A stretch of 64,000 bases of DNA from Streptomyces microflavus (GTDB lineage: Bacteria > Actinomycetota > Actinomycetes > Streptomycetales > Streptomycetaceae), in assembly GCF_014650075.1 (NCBI RefSeq), contig NZ_BMUG01000011.1:62001-126000 (forward strand), read 5' to 3'. A program made the translations under genes and the position numbers. Of the stretch, positions 25,665 through 34,204 are shown piece by piece. The notes below the pieces were generated by a model. The model had not been told where the DNA came from. It worked only from the letters and a program-made list of their open reading frames with translations, and ran no database searches. The stretch's first letter is position 1. Each line of letters opens with the position of its first letter.

Positions 25665-26750
25665 TTGAAGCATCGACGCATATCCAGGAAGCGCGCGACG
25701 GTGGCCGGATCGGCCGTCGTCGCCCTGGTCGTAGCGGGATTCACGTTCCAGACTGCGAACGCCAGCGATGAAGTGCCGCAGTTCACGGTCAAGACGCTCA
25801 GCGCGGACGCGGCCGGAAAGCTGGCCACCACGCTCGACCGGAACCTGGGCGCGGACGCGGCCGGCTCGTACTACGACACGAAGACGAAGGCCCTCGTCGT
25901 GAACGTCGTCGACGAGACCGCCGCCGAGCAGGTCCGCCAGGCGGGCGGCAAGGCCAGAGTCGTGGAGCACTCCCTCGCCGAGCTGAAGTCGGCCCGGCAG
26001 ACCCTCACCGACAAGGCGACGATCCCGGGCACCTCCTGGGCCGTCGACCCGGTGACCAACAAGGTCCTCGTCACCGCCGACAGCACGGTCGACGGCGCGG
26101 CCTGGAAGAAGCTCTCGGCCGTGGTCGAGGGCCTCGGCGGCAAGGCCGAACTGAACAAGACCGCGGGCGAGTTCAAGCCGCTGATCGCGGGCGGCGACGC
26201 GATCTGGGGCTCCGGCTCCCGCTGCTCGCTCGGCTTCAACGTGGTCAAGGACGGCGAGCCGTACTTCCTGACCGCCGGCCACTGCACCGAGTCGGTCACC
26301 AGCTGGTCGGACACCCAGGGCGGCTCGGAGATCGGGGCGAACGAGGGCTCCAGCTTCCCCGAGAACGACTACGGCCTGGTCAAGTACACCTCGGACATCG
26401 CGCACCCGAGCGAGGTCAACCTCTACAACGGCTCCACCCAGGCGATCACCCAGGCGGGCGACGCGACGGTCGGCCAGGCGGTCACCCGCAGCGGCTCCAC
26501 CACCCAGGTGCACGACGGTGAGGTCACCGCGCTGAACGCCACCGTCAACTACGGCAACGGCGACATCGTCAACGGCCTCATCCAGACGACGGTCTGCGCC
26601 GAACCGGGCGACAGCGGCGGCGCCCTCTTCGCGGGCGACACCGCGCTCGGCCTGACCTCGGGCGGCAGCGGCGACTGCTCCTCGGGCGGCACGACCTTCT
26701 TCCAGCCGGTTCCCGAGGCGCTCGCCGCCTACGGGGCCGAGATCGGCTGA
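25665..26750 (+). CDS. sprD: Streptogrisin D-like secreted serine protease
   Basis: 361-residue precursor if started at TTG 25665, which has AGGAGG six bases upstream and places a basic signal peptide (KHRRISRKRATVAGS) at the very N terminus; earlier in-frame starts lack a ribosome site. A pro-region of about 140 residues precedes the 188-residue mature enzyme that begins IAGGDAIWGSGSRC (residue 174). The triad is His in TAGHC, Asp in ENDYG and Ser in GDSGGA. It matches my memory of S. griseus protease D closely. Being related to the enzyme at 13556, it should also be self-activating after secretion. The Ala after GDSGG and different pocket residues imply another cleavage preference. Confidence 0.93.
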   Translation: MKHRRISRKRATVAGSAVVALVVAGFTFQTANASDEVPQFTVKTLSADAAGKLATTLDRNLGADAAGSYYDTKTKALVVNVVDETAAEQVRQAGGKARVVEHSLAELKSARQTLTDKATIPGTSWAVDPVTNKVLVTADSTVDGAAWKKLSAVVEGLGGKAELNKTAGEFKPLIAGGDAIWGSGSRCSLGFNVVKDGEPYFLTAGHCTESVTSWSDTQGGSEIGANEGSSFPENDYGLVKYTSDIAHPSEVNLYNGSTQAITQAGDATVGQAVTRSGSTTQVHDGEVTALNATVNYGNGDIVNGLIQTTVCAEPGDSGGALFAGDTALGLTSGGSGDCSSGGTTFFQPVPEALAAYGAEIG

Positions 26751-26776
26751 CACAACACCGCGCCACACGGCAGCAA

Positions 26777-26808
26777 GGAAAGGCCCCCGGTCCGCCGGGG
26801 GCCTTTCC
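26777..26808 (+). terminator. Terminator after the streptogrisin D gene
   Basis: A perfect 14-bp stem (26777-26790 with 26795-26808) and loop TCCG, 26 bp after the protease stop. It also lies just beyond the end of the convergent gene at 26827, so it may stop both. Confidence 0.85.
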
Positions 26809-26826
26809 CGTCCCGGCCGCCGTCCC

Positions 26827-27372
26827 TCACGACTCCGTCGTCGAGATGCCGAGGTCCTGGCGCATGGCGCGCTGCATCGCCAGGATCGCCTCCCACATCT
26901 CCATCAGGAACGTATGGGCCTCCTGCCACTTCTGCTGATCGTCCCCGGCGTCCCCGGCCAGCGGAATCAGGAGCTTTCTGGCGTCGGCCAGTGCCACCCG
27001 TACCGCTTGGCACCGCCGCAGGACGTCGTCGGGGACGAGCATCTGGGCCTTGGCGTAGGTGTCCTGGAACTCGACGCGGGCGACCTCCGTCGCGGGGTCC
27101 GGGGCCGTCCCGGAACGGATGGCGTAGAGGTCTTCCATCATCCGGAACCGATACCGCCGGGCACCGGAGTTCAGGGCGACGTAGGTGTCGCGCAGGCGTT
27201 CCAGGTTCGCCTGCTCGTCGTCCATGTGCCGTTTGGTGAGCTCGGAGCGCTGCTGGAGCTCGAACTCCTGGCGGCGGGAGCGCGAGCTCACCCATGCGGT
27301 GGTGACCGGCGCCAGCAGGGTGCCCGCCACCCCCACCACGGCCACCAGTAACGCCACGGTCCCCGTGTTCAT
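26827..27372 (-). CDS. Membrane-anchored helical protein of unknown function
   Basis: 181 residues from ATG 27372, with GGGGGAG just upstream on the minus strand. A single N-terminal transmembrane segment (VALLVAVVGVAGTLLAPV) is followed by a charged, largely helical cytoplasmic part (SSRSRRQEFELQQRSELTK, then DDEQANLERLRDTYVALN), likely coiled-coil. It resembles short actinobacterial proteins annotated only as hypothetical. It sits between streptogrisin D and a phospholipase gene without clear operon links. I do not recognise a function. Confidence 0.65.
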   Translation of the reverse strand: MNTGTVALLVAVVGVAGTLLAPVTTAWVSSRSRRQEFELQQRSELTKRHMDDEQANLERLRDTYVALNSGARRYRFRMMEDLYAIRSGTAPDPATEVARVEFQDTYAKAQMLVPDDVLRRCQAVRVALADARKLLIPLAGDAGDDQQKWQEAHTFLMEMWEAILAMQRAMRQDLGISTTES

Positions 27373-27451
27373 CTCTCCCCCTGTCCGTACGACCCGGATC
27401 AACTCCCCGGTGAACGAACACACTCGGACCCCCGGGGCGGGCCGTCAAGGG

Positions 27452-27482
27452 GGGCCCGGACCGCGCTGTGCGGCCCGGGCCC
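27452..27482 (-). terminator. Terminator of the phospholipase gene
   Basis: A 13-bp stem with one mismatch (27452-27464 with 27470-27482) and a 5-base loop lies directly after the phospholipase stop on the minus strand. Confidence 0.6.
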
Positions 27483-27498
27483 GAAGGGGCGGTGGCGG

Positions 27499-28002
27499 TC
27501 AGGCTGCCTGGGCCAGGCGGCGGGAGTCCGCCCCGGCCGGGGCGATGCCGAAGATGTCCACGGCGTGGTAGTAGGTCCAGGCCGTGCTGTTGCACGACGT
27601 CCGCTTCGCGCCGGAGTAGGCGGCGCACACGCGCTTGAGGTCCTCGTAGAAGGCGGAGTCGACGCGGGCCTTGTTGGCGGAGAACGTGCCGGCGGCCTTG
27701 TGGTTCCGGTAACCGAAGTCGTGGCGGGCGCAGGCGGTCTGGAAGGGGAAGCCGAACGGGTTGTCGGGGGAGCTGCTGCAGTAGTCCGTCGACCAGTCGA
27801 AGCCGTACGCGGACCAGGCGCCCTGGTTGTTGCGGGCGGCGTTCCAGGCGTTGTAGCTGGAGGCACTCGTCTGGGTCCAGGAGCTGAGCACCTGGGGCTT
27901 GTCGGACGGGGCCGCCGAGGCGGAAGCGGCGGTGATCAGGGTGAGCGGGAGCGACAGGGCGACTGCGGCTGCGGCGAGCGGAGCCATGGATCGACGACGC
28001 AT
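27499..28002 (-). CDS. Secreted prokaryotic phospholipase A2
   Basis: 167 residues from ATG 28002 with GGAGG six bases upstream. A signal peptide ending ASASA precedes a mature enzyme of about 135 residues very like the small phospholipase A2 of S. violaceoruber. Landmarks are the FDWSTDYCSSSPDNPFGFPF region, the catalytic CARHDFGYRN helix (His-Asp dyad and calcium site), and the second helix SAFYEDLKRVC. Four cysteines fit two disulfides. It hydrolyses the sn-2 ester of glycerophospholipids outside the cell in a calcium-dependent way. Hairpins lie on both sides, so it is transcribed alone. Confidence 0.93.
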   Translation of the reverse strand: MRRRSMAPLAAAAVALSLPLTLITAASASAAPSDKPQVLSSWTQTSASSYNAWNAARNNQGAWSAYGFDWSTDYCSSSPDNPFGFPFQTACARHDFGYRNHKAAGTFSANKARVDSAFYEDLKRVCAAYSGAKRTSCNSTAWTYYHAVDIFGIAPAGADSRRLAQAA

Positions 28003-28140
28003 GAGTGACCTCCGTGGGGGTGAAAGGAGTTGTCCTGGCCGTGCTCCTCGTCTGGGTGGTACGAGGCCGCTCCAGAATGTCGTCATGTACCTGCCATGCC
28101 TAGCCGTCTCGCCGACCCGACATCAGGAATTGGGGTGAAC

Positions 28141-28177
28141 GTCGGACGGGGCCGCCATCAGGGCGGCCCCGTCCGAC
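28141..28177 (-). terminator. Terminator of the membrane protein gene
   Basis: A perfect 16-bp stem (28141-28156 with 28162-28177), loop ATCAG, lies 54 bp downstream of the membrane protein stop on the minus strand. The left arm is repeated exactly at 27901-27916 inside the phospholipase signal-peptide region. Confidence 0.8.
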
Positions 28178-28230
28178 GGATCATCACGGAGGAATCGGAG
28201 GAGGGGGAGGAGGGGGAGGGGCGGGGGCCT

Positions 28231-29307
28231 TCAGGCTGCCGTCGACCCGCCGGTGCCCGGTGCCGGAGCATCGGTGGTGGCCGTGGCCGTGCCCGAGGTG
28301 TCCGCCCGGTCCGCTCCCGGCCGGTGCCGCATCGACAGCAGCAGGGTCAGCGCCGTACCCACGACCGCCCAGGCGGAGAGCACCAGCAGCGGGCCGGTGA
28401 CCGCGTTGCCCCGGAAGTAGGCGATCGAGCGGGCCACCCAGGTGCCCGCCCCCGGCGGGAGGGCCGGGCCGATCGCCCGCCAGAAGTCCGGGAGCATCGG
28501 CAGCGGGAAGGCGCCGCCCGCGCTCGGGTTGCCCGCGATGACGATGATCAGCACGGCCAGGCCGATGCCGACGATGCCGGTGAGGGCCTCCAGGGCGAGC
28601 GTGATCATGCCGACCGAGAAGACGACCAGGGCCCCGAGACCGGCCAGGCCCCAGAAGCTGCCCGGCAGGGCGCCGAGGATCGGGCCGATGATGATCGCGC
28701 CGCCGATGCCGCCCGCGATCGCGTACACCGCCATCACCGCGGTCCGGATCAGCGCGCGCTGCCGGTTGGCGGGCTTGGTGCCGGCGCTGATCGCCAGGAT
28801 CGAGGCGCAGAGGTAGCCGCCCACGCACCAGCCGACCACCAGGTAGAAGGACGAGAGCCCGTCGAAGTCGTCGGCGGAGGCCGGTGCCACGTCCACGGTC
28901 CGTACCGCTCGCTGCTGGGAGCCCTCGACCTGGGTGAGGATCTGCTCCAGGGCGCTGGACAGGACGGTCCCGCCGCCGGAGGCGACCAGCAGGGTGTCGG
29001 TGCGGCCTTCCGACGAGACGATCAGGGCTCCGTCGATGTCGCGGTTCATGATCTGCTCACGCGCCTCGGCCGCGCTGCTCACCGCGCGGGGGTCCAGCGG
29101 TCCGCCGGGGAGCCCGTCGAGCTGGGTGACGAGCTGCTGGGACATCTGCTGCGGGGCCACCACCCCGAAGGCGACATCCGTCGGCTTCGGCTTGTGCAGC
29201 GCCCCGACGTAGGACGCGATGAACAGCAGCTGCAGTCCGAGTACGCCGATGACGAGCAGGGCGGCCCGTGGGGTGACGGCGTTCTTCAGCTCATCGACGA
29301 AAGTCAT
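28231..29307 (-). CDS. DUF3533/YhgE-Pip-like membrane protein
   Basis: 358 residues from ATG 29307. An N-terminal helix (AALLVIGVLGLQLLFIASYVG), an extracellular domain of about 150 residues (VAFGVVAPQQMSQQLVTQLD, IMNRDIDGALIVS), then five more membrane helices between about residues 170 and 335, as in ABC-2-type export permeases. The extracellular domain contains the 'reduced-affinity substrate' pattern of DUF3533/YhgE proteins, often linked to export of lipids or drugs. No ATPase neighbour is present. The C-terminal tail is Thr/Ala-rich. It is divergent from the dnaE2 operon. Substrate unknown. Confidence 0.75.
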   Translation of the reverse strand: MTFVDELKNAVTPRAALLVIGVLGLQLLFIASYVGALHKPKPTDVAFGVVAPQQMSQQLVTQLDGLPGGPLDPRAVSSAAEAREQIMNRDIDGALIVSSEGRTDTLLVASGGGTVLSSALEQILTQVEGSQQRAVRTVDVAPASADDFDGLSSFYLVVGWCVGGYLCASILAISAGTKPANRQRALIRTAVMAVYAIAGGIGGAIIIGPILGALPGSFWGLAGLGALVVFSVGMITLALEALTGIVGIGLAVLIIVIAGNPSAGGAFPLPMLPDFWRAIGPALPPGAGTWVARSIAYFRGNAVTGPLLVLSAWAVVGTALTLLLSMRHRPGADRADTSGTATATTDAPAPGTGGSTAA

Positions 29308-29405
29308 GCCCCCACCGTCCGGGCAGTGCGGTGTTCGCGCAGGCGGGGCGGGCCGAACGGCGTAGGCGATGGGCGCGGCGGGCGTGGTGCTCCCCACACT
29401 GCATA

Positions 29406-29421
29406 TCGTACGAGTGTTCGA
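29406..29421 (+). promoter_or_regulatory. LexA (SOS) box before dnaE2
   Basis: TCGTACGAGTGTTCGA matches the actinobacterial/Gram-positive SOS box core GAAC-N4-GTTC with one change (GTAC in the left half) and keeps the flanking TCG/CGA symmetry. It lies 69 bp before the dnaE2 start. A -10-like TATGGT is at 29431-29436. DNA-damage induction of the mutasome operon is expected. Confidence 0.7.
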
Positions 29422-29489
29422 AGATTGGTCTATGGTGGAGAACGGGGGTGGTGAGTGACGGAACGGTCGGAACGGTTCAGGAGGTGCGG

Positions 29490-32400
29490 ATGTCCGGTTT
29501 CACGCATCTCCATACCGCTTCGGGGTTCTCCCTGCGGTACGGGGCCTCGCACCCCGAGCGGCTCGCCGAGCGGGCCGCCGGGCGGGGGATGGACGCCCTC
29601 GCGCTGACCGACCGCGACACCCTCGCGGGAGCGGTCCGCTTCGCCAAGGCCTGCCAGGAGGAGGGGGCCGAGGTCCGGCCGCTCTTCGGGGTGGACCTCG
29701 CGGTGGCCTCGTACGCGGAGGGAGCGAGCCGGGCTGTCGTGCGCCCGCGCACCCCTGCGCGGGGCGGCGCCTTTGTCGATGAATCCGCGCCCCGGGTCAC
29801 CTTCCTGGCCCGGGACGGCGCACGCGGCTGGGCCGAGCTGTGCCGGCTCGTCACCGCCGCCCATGCCCGGGGCGCCGTCGGCCCGCTCGAAGGGTCCGGG
29901 CCGCTCGGCGGGTCCGGGCCGCTCGGTGGGTTCGGGCCGTCCGGTGTCACCGGGCCGCCCCTGGTCGGCCGGGCCGCGCTGCCCGCCGACGGGCTGACCG
30001 TGCTGCTCGGGCCCGCATCCGAGGTGGGCCGGGCGCTCGCCGCGGGCCGCCCCGACCGGGCCGCCGCACTGCTCGCGCCCTGGCGGGAGATGTACGGCGA
30101 CGGCCTGCGCCTCGAAGCCGTCCACCACGGCCGCCCGGGCACCGGTCCCGGATCGCTGCGGCTGGCCGCCCGTACCCTCGGCTTCGCCGCCGGACAGGGC
30201 GTACGGGCGGTGCTGACCAACGCCGTGCGGTACGCGGACCCGGGCCAGGGCCCGATCGCCGACGTGCTCGACTCCGCCCGCAGGCTCGTCCCCGTCGACC
30301 CGCGCCGCTCGCCCCTGGACAGCGGTGAGCGCTGGCTCAAGGGCGAGGACGCGATGCGGGAGACCGCCGAACGGATCGCCTCCGCCGCCGGTCTCGGGCA
30401 GGGCGCCGCGGCCCGGCTGCTGGCGGAGACCCGGCACACCGCCGAGGCCTGCCGGGTCGACCCCGCAGCCGACATCGGCGTGGGCGGCGTCCACTTCCCC
30501 GAGCCGCACCTGGTCGGCGCCGGCCGGCGTACCGCCCAGCGGGTGCTCGCCTCCCGGGCCGCCGCCGGGATGGTGCTGCGCGGCCACGACCGTAACCCCG
30601 CCTACTGGGAACGGATGCACCGGGAGCTGGACATCATCGCCCACCACAACTTCGCCACGTACTTCCTGACGGTGGCTCAAGTGGTGGACGACGTACGGGA
30701 GATGGGCATCCGGGTCGCCGCGCGCGGCTCGGGGGCCGGCTCCCTGGTCAACCACCTCCTCGGTATCGCCCACGCCGACCCCGTCGAGCACGGGCTGCTC
30801 ATGGAACGCTTCCTGTCCAAGCGCCGCTTCGTGCTGCCCGACATCGACATCGACGTCGAATCGGCCCGCCGACTCGACGTCTACCGCCGGATCATCGAAC
30901 GCTTCGGACCCGAACGCGTCGCCACCGTCGCCATGCCCGAGACCTACCGGGTGCGCCACGCCATCCGGGACGTCGGGGCCGCGCTCTCGATGGACCCGGC
31001 CGAGACCGACCGGCTCGCCAAGGCGTTCCCGCACATCCGGGCCCGGGACGCACGCGCCGCGATGGAGGAGCTGCCCGAGCTGAAGGAGGTCGCGCGGAAC
31101 CAGGACAGGTACGGGCGGCTCTGGGAGCTGGTGGAGGGGCTGGACGCGCTGCCGCGCGGTATCGCCATGCACCCGTGCGGGGTGCTGCTCTCGGACGCCG
31201 GGCTGATGGACCGTACGCCGGTGATGCCCACCAGCGGCGAGGGCTTCCCGATGGCGCAGTTCGACAAGGAGGACGTGGAGGACCTCGGGCTGCTCAAACT
31301 CGATGTGCTGGGCGTACGGATGCAGTCGGCGATGGCGCACGCCGTCGCCGAGGTGAAACGTGCCTCGGGCGCGGACGTCGACCTCGACGCCGTACCGCCG
31401 GACGACCCGGAGACGTACCGCCTGATCAGGACCGCCGAGACGCTGGGCTGCTTCCAGATCGAGTCGCCCGGCCAGCGCGACCTGGTCGGCAGGCTCCAGC
31501 CCGCCACCTTCCACGACCTGGTCGTCGACATCTCGCTGTTCCGGCCGGGGCCGGTCGCCGCCGACATGGTGCGGCCGTTCATCGAGGCCCGGCACGGCCG
31601 CGCGCCGGTCCGCTACCCTCACCCCGACCTGGAAGAACCGCTGAGCGGCACCTACGGCGTGGTCGTCTTCCACGAGCAGATCATCGAGATGGTCGCCATC
31701 ATGACCGGCTGCGGCCGGGGCGAGGCCGACCGGGTGCGGCGCGGGCTCTCCCACCCCGAGTCGCAGGGGCTGATCAAGGTCTGGTTCGCGCGGCGCGCGG
31801 CGGCCAGGGGGTACGACGACGAGGTGATCGCCCGTACCTGGAAGATCATCGAGGCGTTCGGCAGCTATGGCTTCTGCAAGGCGCACGCCGTCGCGTTCGC
31901 CGTACCGACGTACCAGTCGGCCTGGCTCAAGGCGCACCACCCGGCCGCCTTCTACGCCGGTCTGCTCACGCACGACCCCGGGATGTACCCGAAGCGGCTG
32001 CTGCTCGCGGACGCCCGGCGGCGCGGGGTGCCGGTGCTGCCGCTGGATGTGAACCGGTCGGCGGTCGCTCACCGAATCGAACTGGTGTCTGATGAGGGGA
32101 AGGGGGAGGGTTCCTGGGGGCTGCGGCTCGCACTCTCCGACGTCCACGGCATCAGCGAGGCCGAGGCCGCCCGGATCGAGGACGGGCAGCCGTACACCTC
32201 GCTGATGGACTTCTGGCAGCGGGCCCGCCCAGGCCGCCCGGTCGCCGAACGGCTCGCGCAGGTAGGCGCGTTGGACGCCTTCGGCGCCAACCGCCGCGAT
32301 CTGCTGCTGCACCTCTCCGAACTCCACCGCGCCCACCGGAGCTCCGGCTCCGGCGCCCGGGGAGCCCAGCTCCCGCTGGGCGACGGACACCGCACGGCCT

Positions 32401-33029
32401 CCGTCGGGCTGCCCGACCTCAACGAGGCGGAGCGGCTGAGCGCCGAGCTCGGGGTGCTGAGCATGGATGTCTCCCGCCATCTGATGGGGGATCACCAGGC
32501 CTTCCTGGACGAGCTGGGCGTGGTCTCCGCCAAGCGGCTGCGCGAGGCCCGGCACGGCGAGACCGTGCTGGTCGCCGGGGCCAAGGTGGCCACCCAGACG
32601 CCGCCGATCCGCTCCGGCCGCCGGGTCGTCTTCACCACCCTGGACGACGGCAGCGGCCTGGCCGACCTGGCGTTCTTCGAGGACAGCCACGCCGCCTGCG
32701 CGCACACCGTCTTCCACTCCTGGCTGCTGCTGGTGCGCGGGGTGGTGCAGCGGCGCGGCGCGCGCAGCCTGAGCGTGGTGGGCGCGGCCGCCTGGAACCT
32801 GGCCGAACTGGCCGAACTGCGGCGGACCGGAGGGCTCGACGCGGTCGCGGCGCGCCTGGCGGAGGAGGAGCCGGAGAAGGACGCGGTTGAGGAGGCGCCC
32901 GGGCCCGGACGTCGTATACGGATGGAGACCGGTTACGAGATGAACCCCTGGGCCGACCTTCAGCCACCCGGCGAAGGGACGCCCACCGGAAGGAAGTTGT
33001 GGCACCAGTCACCAGGGAGCGCGGGATGA
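29490..33029 (+). CDS. dnaE2: Error-prone DNA polymerase III alpha subunit (DnaE2/ImuC)
   Basis: 1179 residues from ATG 29490 (AGGAGG six bases upstream). It holds an N-terminal PHP domain (FTHLHTASGFSLRYG), a C-family polymerase core with catalytic aspartates in LPDIDIDVES (about residues 448-457), the finger region SLFRPGPVAADMVRP, the SYGFCKAHAVAFA block and a C-terminal OB fold (ETVLVAGAKVATQT). It performs translesion synthesis and induced mutagenesis. An ATGA overlap couples it to the ImuB-like gene at 33026, and a LexA box lies upstream. A 54-bp repeat adds a Gly-rich loop near residues 135-152. The usual imuA' partner is absent from this operon. Confidence 0.93.
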   Translation: MSGFTHLHTASGFSLRYGASHPERLAERAAGRGMDALALTDRDTLAGAVRFAKACQEEGAEVRPLFGVDLAVASYAEGASRAVVRPRTPARGGAFVDESAPRVTFLARDGARGWAELCRLVTAAHARGAVGPLEGSGPLGGSGPLGGFGPSGVTGPPLVGRAALPADGLTVLLGPASEVGRALAAGRPDRAAALLAPWREMYGDGLRLEAVHHGRPGTGPGSLRLAARTLGFAAGQGVRAVLTNAVRYADPGQGPIADVLDSARRLVPVDPRRSPLDSGERWLKGEDAMRETAERIASAAGLGQGAAARLLAETRHTAEACRVDPAADIGVGGVHFPEPHLVGAGRRTAQRVLASRAAAGMVLRGHDRNPAYWERMHRELDIIAHHNFATYFLTVAQVVDDVREMGIRVAARGSGAGSLVNHLLGIAHADPVEHGLLMERFLSKRRFVLPDIDIDVESARRLDVYRRIIERFGPERVATVAMPETYRVRHAIRDVGAALSMDPAETDRLAKAFPHIRARDARAAMEELPELKEVARNQDRYGRLWELVEGLDALPRGIAMHPCGVLLSDAGLMDRTPVMPTSGEGFPMAQFDKEDVEDLGLLKLDVLGVRMQSAMAHAVAEVKRASGADVDLDAVPPDDPETYRLIRTAETLGCFQIESPGQRDLVGRLQPATFHDLVVDISLFRPGPVAADMVRPFIEARHGRAPVRYPHPDLEEPLSGTYGVVVFHEQIIEMVAIMTGCGRGEADRVRRGLSHPESQGLIKVWFARRAAARGYDDEVIARTWKIIEAFGSYGFCKAHAVAFAVPTYQSAWLKAHHPAAFYAGLLTHDPGMYPKRLLLADARRRGVPVLPLDVNRSAVAHRIELVSDEGKGEGSWGLRLALSDVHGISEAEAARIEDGQPYTSLMDFWQRARPGRPVAERLAQVGALDAFGANRRDLLLHLSELHRAHRSSGSGARGAQLPLGDGHRTASVGLPDLNEAERLSAELGVLSMDVSRHLMGDHQAFLDELGVVSAKRLREARHGETVLVAGAKVATQTPPIRSGRRVVFTTLDDGSGLADLAFFEDSHAACAHTVFHSWLLLVRGVVQRRGARSLSVVGAAAWNLAELAELRRTGGLDAVAARLAEEEPEKDAVEEAPGPGRRIRMETGYEMNPWADLQPPGEGTPTGRKLWHQSPGSAG
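29892..29945 (+). repeat. Three tandem 18-bp units inside dnaE2
   Basis: Units at 29892-29909, 29910-29927 and 29928-29945; the first two differ at one base, the third is diverged. They encode repeats of a six-residue G-S/F-G-P-L/S-G unit in a loop of the PHP region. The length is a multiple of three, so copy-number change would keep the frame. Confidence 0.85.
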
Positions 33030-34027
33030 CGGAGACATCAGGAGGCGTCCTGTACCTGCGGTTCCGCAGGACCGCGGGCGGGCCCCCCGACAGCGCCGGC
33101 TACACCGGGCTGCTCGCCCTGCTCGGCGCGTTCACCCCGGTCGTCGAGGCCGCACCGCCCGACGGGGCGCTCGCCGATGTGGGCGGCGCGCTGCGCTACT
33201 TCGGCCGGGACGTGGGGGACCTCGCCTCGGTGATCCGGGTCCGGGCGCTCGCCCTGCACGGCGTGGACTGCGCGATCGGGGCGGGGGCCAACCCCATGGT
33301 GGCCCGGATGGCGGCCCGGCGGGTGGCGCCCGGGACCACCTTCGTGGTGGGCCGGGGCGAGGAGGCGGCCTTCCTCGCGCCGCTCCCGGCCGCCGCCCTG
33401 GACGGCGTCGGGGCTGCCACGGCCCGCACCCTGTGCGGATACGGGCTCGACTCCGTCGGCCGGATCGCCGCCGCACCCCTGGCCACCCTCCAGCGGATCA
33501 CCGGCGTACGGACCGGGCGTGAGCTGTGGGAACGGGCGCGGGGCATCGACCGTACGCGGGTCGTCCCGAACGCCGCCGCCCGCTCGCTCGCCGCCGAACG
33601 CTCCTTCCCGCGCGACGAACTGGCCCCCGAGCAGCACCGCCGTGCCCTCCTCTCGCTCACCGAGGAGCTGGGGGCGCGGCTGCGGGGCGAGGGGCAGGTG
33701 TGCCGGTCGCTCGCGGTGTCGGTGCGGTACGCGGACCGGACCGGTTACGCGACGCTGACCCGGAGCCGGACGCTGGGGGAGCCCACCGCGCACTCGGCCG
33801 CGCTCACCGCGCTCGCCTACCGGATCCACGAGTCCTTCGGGCTCCAGCGGGCCCGGGTGCGGGGGATCGCGCTGCGCGCGGAGGGGCTGGCCGACGCCGG
33901 CCGGGCCTCCCGCCAGCTCACCTTCGACCCGGCGGACGAGCGGTCGCGCCGGATCGAGGAGGTGGCGGACCGGCTGCGGGAGAGGTTCGGACCCGGTGCG
34001 GTGAAGCCGGCCGGACTCGCGGCCTGA
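33026..34027 (+). CDS. ImuB-like Y-family polymerase homologue, catalytic residues not conserved
   Basis: 333 residues, start ATG 33026 overlapping the dnaE2 stop. The Y-family body is recognisable: VGGALRYFGRDV matches the strand after the active site, then ANPMVARMAARRVAPG, a helix-hairpin-helix thumb (LDGVGAATARTLCGYGLDSVGRIA) and a little-finger domain ending near RSRRIEEVADRLRERFG. The N-terminal metal-binding aspartate motif (usually DxDAFFA) is missing; the protein begins VLYLRFRRT. The usual S-x-D-E-A pair reads PPDGAL. It therefore should be an ImuB-type adaptor that bridges DnaE2 and the sliding clamp rather than an active polymerase. No clear clamp-binding motif was identified by eye. 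Confidence 0.82.
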   Translation: MTETSGGVLYLRFRRTAGGPPDSAGYTGLLALLGAFTPVVEAAPPDGALADVGGALRYFGRDVGDLASVIRVRALALHGVDCAIGAGANPMVARMAARRVAPGTTFVVGRGEEAAFLAPLPAAALDGVGAATARTLCGYGLDSVGRIAAAPLATLQRITGVRTGRELWERARGIDRTRVVPNAAARSLAAERSFPRDELAPEQHRRALLSLTEELGARLRGEGQVCRSLAVSVRYADRTGYATLTRSRTLGEPTAHSAALTALAYRIHESFGLQRARVRGIALRAEGLADAGRASRQLTFDPADERSRRIEEVADRLRERFGPGAVKPAGLAA

Positions 34028-34108
34028 ATCACGTGGTTGACGCGGCTACCCGATCTACGGTGAGGCCGCGCCATTTTTTACCGACGCGTAACTTCCCACC
34101 CAACCTTA

Positions 34109-34133
34109 CTCATGCGTAATTTGGCATGAGCAC
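34109..34133 (+). promoter_or_regulatory. Upstream element of the lipase gene
   Basis: An inverted repeat CTCATGC (34109-34115) / GCATGAG (34124-34130) overlaps TTTGGCATGAGCAC (34120-34133), 72 bp before the lipase start. A nearly identical 14-mer occurs 67 bp before the other lipase gene (49931-49944). It partly matches the AdpA consensus TGGCSNGWWY. Confidence 0.45.
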
Positions 34134-34204
34134 ACAAAGCTTGTGGTCCGGGCCACAGGGCGCACCGCCATCGCACCTCCCTTGAGCCGCAAGGAGACCA
34201 CTCG

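Noticed and set aside
29430..33005. Long minus-strand open frame (about 1190 codons) opposite dnaE2
   Set aside because: Shadow of the dnaE2 codon bias; no domain, start signal or family likeness.
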